DNA of 17,401 bases from CAIKNB01 sp041658705. Lineage in GTDB: Bacteria > Patescibacteriota > Patescibacteriia > 2-12-FULL-60-25. This document shows, piece by piece, positions 13,847 to 17,401 of this stretch. The DNA is taken from assembly GCA_041658705.1 (NCBI GenBank), contig JBAZZT010000019.1, positions 1 to 17,401 of the forward strand. Reading direction: 5' to 3'. Both the position numbers and the translations under genes were made by a program. The first letter of the stretch is position 1. Each line of letters opens with the position of its first letter. The notes below the pieces were generated by a model, which had not been told where the DNA came from, did no database searches, and saw only the letters and a program-made list of their open reading frames with translations.

Positions 13847-14227
13847 ATGCCCCAACCCTTCAACGCCAACTTATTTGAGTTGGCCAAACTCAACGATAAC
13901 TACCGTAAGGAAGTCGCGACTGCGACGCACGCCCAAATAACCCTGATGAGCATCCCCGTGGGCGGCGAGGTCGGTGAAGAGACCCATGGAGACGTGGATC
14001 AGATTTTGACTTTCGTCGCGGGCGCCGGCAAAGCCGTGATCGAAGGCGTCGACAGCCCCATCACGACTGGTTCCGTGGTGGTCATTCCCCAAGGCACCAA
14101 ACACAACTTCATCAACACCGGCAGCGAGGCTCTGAAGATCGTCAGCGTCTATGCGCCGCCGCATCATGCGGTGGGTACGATCCACAAGACCAAAGCAGAA
14201 GCGGACGCGTCAGAGGAAAAATATTGA
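13847..14227 (+). CDS. Small cupin-domain protein
   Basis: A 126-residue single-domain cupin. H-G-D-V-D-Q-I-L near residues 47-54 is a reduced first cupin motif, and G-S-V-V-V-I-P-Q-G-T-K-H-N-F-I-N-T-G is a classic second motif with its metal-binding His. It ends Y-A-P-P-H-H-A. The protein resembles stand-alone cytoplasmic cupins sometimes annotated as mannose-6-phosphate-isomerase-like; the substrate cannot be told. There is no Shine-Dalgarno sequence. TATAAA at 13837-13842 is so close to the ATG that the transcript could be leaderless; alternatively TACAAT at 13802-13807 gives a leader of about 30 bases. It is convergent with the membrane-protein gene downstream. Confidence 0.88.
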   Translation: MPQPFNANLFELAKLNDNYRKEVATATHAQITLMSIPVGGEVGEETHGDVDQILTFVAGAGKAVIEGVDSPITTGSVVVIPQGTKHNFINTGSEALKIVSVYAPPHHAVGTIHKTKAEADASEEKY

Positions 14228-14267
14228 ACTAGAGGGTAGCAAGTAGACGGTAGACGGTAGCCAATGT

Positions 14268-14315
14268 AGGGGCGCATGCCACGGCGCTCGCGAGCGCCGT
14301 GGCATGCCATGCGCC
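14268..14315. repeat. Long perfect GC-rich palindrome, GTAGGGGCG family
   Basis: A 34-base perfect palindrome at 14274-14307, centred on CTCGCGAG, sits inside GGGGCGCAT and ATGCGCCC arms. Copies of a GGTAGAGGGTAGCC-like short repeat flank it on both sides. Confidence 0.8.
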
Positions 14316-14353
14316 CTTTGGGTAGAGGGTAGCCAGAAGGTATTTTGGGATTT

Positions 14354-14391
14354 GTATTTAGTATTTTGGGCCGACCCGAAATACTAAATAC
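14354..14391. repeat. AT-rich 17-base inverted repeat
   Basis: Arms GTATTTAGTATTTTGGG (14354-14370) and CCCGAAATACTAAATAC (14375-14391) pair with one mismatch around a four-base loop. There is no T tract, so it is not an evident terminator. Confidence 0.75.
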
Positions 14392-14404
14392 ATGCTACAA
14401 ACTC

Positions 14405-14515
14405 CTGTCATCCTGAGCGGAGCAGCAGCGAAGTCGAAGGACCTTTATCAGCCATCGGTTCAGAGGTTGCTAATAAAGGTCCTTCGACTCGCTCGAAGCT
14501 CGCTCAGGATGACAG
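14405..14515. repeat. 111-base inverted-repeat element (MITE-like)
   Basis: Termini CTGTCATCCTGAGCG and CGCTCAGGATGACAG are perfect inverted repeats. A second pair of inner arms (AGTCGAAGGACCTTTAT and ATAAAGGTCCTTCGACT) is also perfect, leaving a loop of about 27 bases. The layout is that of a non-autonomous palindromic repeat element. It lies between the convergent cupin and membrane-protein genes. Confidence 0.75.
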
Positions 14516-14550
14516 TTTATTTTTATTTCCTGACTCCGGCAGCGACCAAC

Positions 14551-15060
14551 CTACGCCTGGACGGCGGCTGGCTCGAAGCCAAGCTCCAACTTCCTATTTT
14601 CGATGACGTATTTTTCGATCAGCGGGCTGACGGCCAAAGCGAACAGCGCGTTGCCCAAGATGTGCATGGCGGTGAACGGGATTTGTCCGATGAGAGCTTG
14701 GCTGAAAGGTTGCGCAAACAAGAGCGGCCCCATGGTCAATCCCGTCAGCGCGTCGAAGACGACCGCTCCCACGACCGCGTATGCGACATACGACATGCGT
14801 TTGAGCGCAATGGGCGCAAGCGCGCCGACCAAACCGTACGCCCCGGCCGTCAGCAACGTCCACAGGCCGATTTTGCCCGTGATCAAATCAAACATCACCA
14901 TGCTCAAAATCCCGAACAGCGCGCCGCCGAACCAACCCAGCTTTTTCGAGAACGGCATGATGACCGATAGATTCGGCTCCAAATTCGGGATATGAAAAGG
15001 CGACAGGCGATACAAGATGCACAATGACCAGCCGATGAGATATTTGAGCCAATGGCGCAT
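14551..15060 (-). CDS. ECF transporter S-component-like membrane protein
   Basis: A 169-residue hydrophobic protein with about five or six membrane segments. The stretch around residues 25-80 (P-N-L-E-P-N-L-S-V-I-M-P-F, G-G-A-L-F-G-I-L-S-M-V, F-D-L-I-T-G, T-A-G-A-Y-G-L-V-G-A-L-A) has the small-residue glycine pattern of S components that bind a vitamin or other substrate and work with a shared EcfA/EcfT module. F-D-A-L-T-G and H-I-L-G-N-A near the C-terminus continue that pattern. No ATPase or T component is encoded nearby, which is normal for group II systems. The substrate is unknown. No good Shine-Dalgarno sequence precedes the ATG. The sequence could also be a related small membrane protein of uncertain function. 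Confidence 0.78.
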   Translation of the reverse strand: MRHWLKYLIGWSLCILYRLSPFHIPNLEPNLSVIMPFSKKLGWFGGALFGILSMVMFDLITGKIGLWTLLTAGAYGLVGALAPIALKRMSYVAYAVVGAVVFDALTGLTMGPLLFAQPFSQALIGQIPFTAMHILGNALFALAVSPLIEKYVIENRKLELGFEPAAVQA

Positions 15061-15230
15061 AAGAGAAAGTAGTTAGTAGTAAGTAGTAAGTAGAGAGTAG
15101 GGGCGCATGCCATGCGCCCTGTCGGTAGACGGTAACCAGACCATGAGTCAGGGATGGAAGATAACCTGTGGAATTGCAGTTGGCAATGACGCTTGATGAG
15201 GGGTTTTTCCTGTCGTTAAGCAAGTGTAGA

Positions 15231-15266
15231 TTTCCTAAAAACCCGCGGCCGCGGGTTTTTAAGAAA
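15231..15266. terminator. Palindromic bidirectional terminator
   Basis: AAAAACCCGC and GCGGGTTTTT flank a central GGCC, and the arms extend to TTTCCT and AAGAAA with one mismatch. T tracts on both strands let it work in either direction. On the minus strand it would stop readthrough from the ruvA and femAB-like genes. Confidence 0.6.
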
Positions 15267-15316
15267 TGTACTTTTTTTTAAATCCGAAGGCCTATCCAAA
15301 AAAATATGGAATGGCC

Positions 15317-15344
15317 GTAGGGGCGAATGATCATTCGCCCCTAC
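15317..15344. repeat. Perfect 28-base palindrome, GTAGGGGCG family
   Basis: GTAGGGGCGAATGA and its exact complement TCATTCGCCCCTAC abut without a loop. Confidence 0.85.
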
Positions 15345-15366
15345 CGATGAACCGATGGCTGATAAA

Positions 15367-15395
15367 GTAGGGGCGACCCGCTGGGTCGCCCCTAC
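15367..15395. repeat. 29-base palindrome, GTAGGGGCG family
   Basis: GTAGGGGCGACCC and GGGTCGCCCCTAC pair perfectly around three bases. The outer eight or nine bases match the element at 15317 while the inner arms differ but still pair. Confidence 0.85.
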
Positions 15396-15447
15396 GAATG
15401 CACAAACTTCGTTCAGGATGGACGATATTTTCTTACCCTCCCGTCCG

Positions 15448-15470
15448 AGGGGCGCGGAAACCGCACCCCT
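15448..15470. repeat. Degenerate member of the GTAGGGGCG family
   Basis: AGGGGCGCGG and CCGCACCCCT pair with one mismatch around AAA and end in CCCCTAC. One outer arm has lost the GT. Confidence 0.55.
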
Positions 15471-15508
15471 ACATTTGGCTACCGTCTACAGCCTACCATC
15501 TCCCCCTA

Positions 15509-16537
15509 TCATCCCCTGAAAAACTGTTTCATGAATGCTAGGCGGTAAATCAAAATGTTGAATGGCAAATCCCACGCGCCCACGAGATCGATTTGTTTTC
15601 CGCCGAAGCCGTGCTTGAAGCGCGAGATGCCCTCCCAGCCCGGGCGGTAATAAAACATGCCTTTGTATGGCGGGTTCACGCCCCAAAAATCATACAGCTT
15701 GAAGCCGCGCCGTTGCGCGTCGCAGATAGCGTCCCATTGCAAGGCGTACGGAGCCATGACGTTGCGCATCACGGATGAAGACGCGCCGTGCAGATAGGTG
15801 TAGGTATGGCCGTAGGCGATTTCCAGGTTGGCGGCCAGGATTTTGCCCTCGAATTCGGCCAAACGGATGGTGGCCAGTTTGCGCTCGTGCAAAAAAAGAT
15901 AAGTCGTCTTGAGATAATCGCGCCCGTGCTGCGTGATGCCGTCGCGTTGCGCCGTCTCTTGCATCAGGTCGAGGAAGGCGCCGATGTCGCGCTCGCTCTC
16001 GGCCAGGCGCACCTTGACGCCATGCCGCGCGGCGACGCGGATGTTGTAGCGGGTCTTCTCGTGCATCGCGGCCAGCAATTGTTCTTGCGTCAAAGTCAGA
16101 TCGAGCAGGTTGGTCGAAGTCGGATCGGAGATTTGCGCGCGGCGGAAAGACAACGGCACGAAGCCTTCGGGCTTGGACAATTCGGACAGCGGCATGAGGC
16201 GCCAGAATAAAGTCTTACGGCGCAGATCTTTGCGCTTGAGCATCTCCGCGCACAGCGTGGACATGGCGGAGCGGCGTTCTTCATCATTCAAGCGCTGCGA
16301 AAAGACCGGACCGTGGTTAGCAAACCAGTAACCTTGGCCGAATTTTTTCAGGCGAAATTCCAATTGCACCGTCGTGAGCCAACGTCCCGCGTCATCCGCC
16401 AGCGCCAAACGCAAAACCGGCGCGCCCAAATGCGCGCGAAATTCGCCCCAAGCCCAAGCTTGCGCGAATTGCGCATAGGGTTGGGATTTGTTGAAATCAT
16501 CCCAGGCTTGTTGATCGTCGATTTGGAGGAGGGGCAT
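15509..16537 (-). CDS. FemAB/FemX-type aminoacyltransferase (peptidoglycan bridge)
   Basis: A 342-residue protein of the FemABX fold (two GNAT-like domains). Family signs in order: an N-terminal Q-A-W-A-W-G-E-F segment, Y-W-F-A-N-H-G-P near 70-77, L-L-A-A-M-H-E-K-T-R-Y-N-I-R-V-A-A-R-H-G-V near 155-175, L-A-A-N-L-E-I-A-Y and Y-L-H-G-A-S-S in the second domain, and the Y-D-F-W-G-V-N-P-P motif late in the protein, followed by F-K-H-G-F-G-G. Members use aminoacyl-tRNA to add residues to the peptidoglycan precursor at the inner face of the membrane. It lies 97 bases after ruvA on the same strand. No Shine-Dalgarno sequence precedes the ATG, which comes four bases after a 21-base inverted repeat. 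The family is clear; the amino acid transferred is unknown. Confidence 0.9.
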   Translation of the reverse strand: MPLLQIDDQQAWDDFNKSQPYAQFAQAWAWGEFRAHLGAPVLRLALADDAGRWLTTVQLEFRLKKFGQGYWFANHGPVFSQRLNDEERRSAMSTLCAEMLKRKDLRRKTLFWRLMPLSELSKPEGFVPLSFRRAQISDPTSTNLLDLTLTQEQLLAAMHEKTRYNIRVAARHGVKVRLAESERDIGAFLDLMQETAQRDGITQHGRDYLKTTYLFLHERKLATIRLAEFEGKILAANLEIAYGHTYTYLHGASSSVMRNVMAPYALQWDAICDAQRRGFKLYDFWGVNPPYKGMFYYRPGWEGISRFKHGFGGKQIDLVGAWDLPFNILIYRLAFMKQFFRG

Positions 16538-16540
16538 GGG

Positions 16541-16629
16541 AGTATCTAGTAGCTGGTAGCTGGTAGCTGGTATCTAGTAGCTAGTAGCTGGTATTTTTCG
16601 GACATACTAGCTACCAGCTACTAGATACT
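16541..16629. repeat. Perfect 21-base inverted repeat built of GGTAGCT-like units
   Basis: The arms at 16541-16561 and 16609-16629 are exact complements and consist of TAGTAGCTGG/TATCTAG-type short units; more of the same units fill the space between. The element occupies nearly the whole ruvA-femAB gap and ends four bases before the femAB-type start codon. Confidence 0.85.
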
Positions 16630-16634
16630 AGCTA

Positions 16635-17189
16635 CTACTTTCTACCCAGGTATTTCAACGCTTGCCTGACGCGTTCGGGGACTTCGAGATCGTGCGGCAA
16701 TGACTTCAGCGCAGCGCGAGCTTGTTGCGCCGAGTAACCCAACGAGACCAGCGCGTCCACGACTTCGGAATCTTCGGGAGCGCCGTCCGCTTCGACCAGT
16801 TGTCCCTTGAGCTCGAGCACGATCTTTTGCGCCGTCTTGGTGCCCACGCCGGGGACCGAGGTCAAGAGCGCCAAGTCGCCGCGCATGACCGCTGATTTGA
16901 CTTGGTCTATCTGCCCGACCGACATGATGGTCAGCGCGACTTTGGGACCCACGCCCGAAACGGCCAAAAGTTTTTCGAAAAATTCCTGTTCGCGCGAACT
17001 CACGAAACCATATAGATCACGCACGTCTTCGCGCACATGGTCATGGATATAAAACAGCCGCTCGTCCCCGGCGTGCACCTTGGCCAACACGGAAGCCGAG
17101 GCTTTGATCTGATAGCCCACGCCATTGACTTCCAGGATCAAATATCCGGCATGCACCTCCAGGACGCGGCCACGTAAAGACGCGATCAT
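16635..17189 (-). CDS. ruvA: Holliday junction branch migration protein RuvA
   Basis: A 184-residue protein. The start is taken at M-I-A-S-L-R-G-R-V, the conserved RuvA N-terminus, and not at an upstream in-frame ATG (17261), whose 24 extra codons read through short intergenic repeats. Domain I is the N-terminal OB fold (G-R-V-L-E-V-H-A-G-Y, G-V-G-Y-Q-I). Domain II has two helix-hairpin-helix motifs, V-S-G-V-G-P-K-V-A and V-P-G-V-G-T-K-T-A-Q-K-I. The C-terminal domain III (A-L-V-S-L-G-Y-S, A-A-L-K-S-L) contacts RuvB. RuvA tetramers hold the four-way junction while RuvB drives branch migration. ruvB and ruvC are not in the window; the femAB-type gene follows. Confidence 0.96.
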   Translation of the reverse strand: MIASLRGRVLEVHAGYLILEVNGVGYQIKASASVLAKVHAGDERLFYIHDHVREDVRDLYGFVSSREQEFFEKLLAVSGVGPKVALTIMSVGQIDQVKSAVMRGDLALLTSVPGVGTKTAQKIVLELKGQLVEADGAPEDSEVVDALVSLGYSAQQARAALKSLPHDLEVPERVRQALKYLGRK

Positions 17190-17229
17190 AGCACCGACAG
17201 GGTAGCTGAAATGGGGACAGAGTAGAATA

Positions 17230-17251
17230 GAGGGTAGAGGGTAGAGGGTAG
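17230..17251. repeat. Three GAGGGTA heptamers
   Basis: A direct tandem repeat of the heptamer GAGGGTA lies upstream of ruvA. Related GGTAGAC/GGTAGAG stretches occur at 14231-14262, 14320-14335 and 15122-15137, and inverted at 15477-15499. Confidence 0.6.
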
Positions 17252-17376
17252 CCAGACTCATGCATTAAAAAAATATTGTCATCCTGGGCTTAATAGACAT
17301 TCTGTGGTGCTGGAATATTCATTTCTTGGCTTGCGTTAGCTGTAATCTGGGAACAAAGTCCGCACACTTGAAGAAT

Positions 17377-17401
17377 ATGCCAAAAAAAACACTGTCCGAC
17401 A
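17377..17401 (+). CDS. Possible start of a gene cut by the window edge
   Basis: ATG 17377 opens M-P-K-K-T-L-S-D and runs off the end. The A-rich second to fifth codons are typical of gene starts. There is no clear Shine-Dalgarno sequence, as for other genes here. Too short to identify. Confidence 0.3.

Larger units (their letters stand above)
15061..15508. other. 448-base noncoding gap rich in palindromes
   Basis: I see no credible gene here. It holds a TAG-rich tandem stretch (15068-15100), a GGGCGCATG/CATGCGCCC palindrome (15101-15119), a bidirectional terminator-like palindrome (15231-15266), and three more palindromes of the GTAGGGGCG type. It separates the femAB-like gene from the membrane-protein gene, both on the minus strand. 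Confidence 0.7.

Noticed and set aside
14888..15223. Minus-strand frame of 111 codons covering the gap upstream of the membrane protein
   Set aside because: It overlaps the membrane-protein gene in another frame and is built from TAG-rich repeats and a palindrome.

Overview
The window reads as a compact, moderately GC-rich bacterial chromosome segment with short intergenic gaps, standard stop codons (TGA is a real stop at several overlapping gene ends) and CCA-encoding tRNA genes. The FemAB-type transferase, the ECF S-component-like membrane protein, RuvA, EngB, the starts without clear Shine-Dalgarno sequences and the many short palindromic intergenic repeats would fit a Candidate Phyla Radiation (Patescibacteria) or similar poorly sampled lineage. 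That placement is an inference; no marker here settles it.

Layout. 1-3450: a 490-residue protein with a HEPN-like RX4H motif, a tRNA-Arg(CCG) on the minus strand, a histidine-phosphatase-superfamily protein with a strong promoter, then tRNA-Lys(CTT) with promoter and terminator. 3457-4026: the ribosome-assembly GTPase EngB. 4100-13723: the accessory locus, all on the plus strand. 13847-17401: a cupin, an ECF S-component-like membrane protein, a FemAB-type transferase and RuvA (the last three on the minus strand), separated by palindrome-rich gaps, plus a possible gene start at the right edge.

The accessory locus is the exciting part. A probable promoter drives an overlapping set: a DUF1257/Ycf35-like protein, a DUF2997-like small protein and a PflA/NrdG-like radical SAM protein. 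The radical SAM stop codon overlaps the start of the first of seven tandem paralogous genes (A-G). Each paralog encodes a 215-228 residue protein with one N-terminal cap, exactly five W-x-S-H-P-Q-G repeats of about 31 residues and one C-terminal cap ending in a nearly invariant tail. The two caps together look like one split repeat, which suggests a closed six-unit ring. The genes are separated by near-identical spacers carrying a conserved hairpin. The same spacer precedes a large AAA+ ATPase (degenerate N-terminal region, coiled coils, Cys/His cluster, C-terminal classical AAA module) that closes the locus at a strong terminator.

Working model (inference): the AAA+ ATPase, the DUF1257 and DUF2997 proteins and the radical SAM enzyme form a conserved machine, and the seven ring-like repeat proteins are its variable clients, substrates or recognition modules. 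Frozen caps, varied loops and clear traces of repeat-by-repeat and cassette-by-cassette recombination point to a diversifying family. No reverse transcriptase, recombinase or recognised toxin lies beside it in this window.
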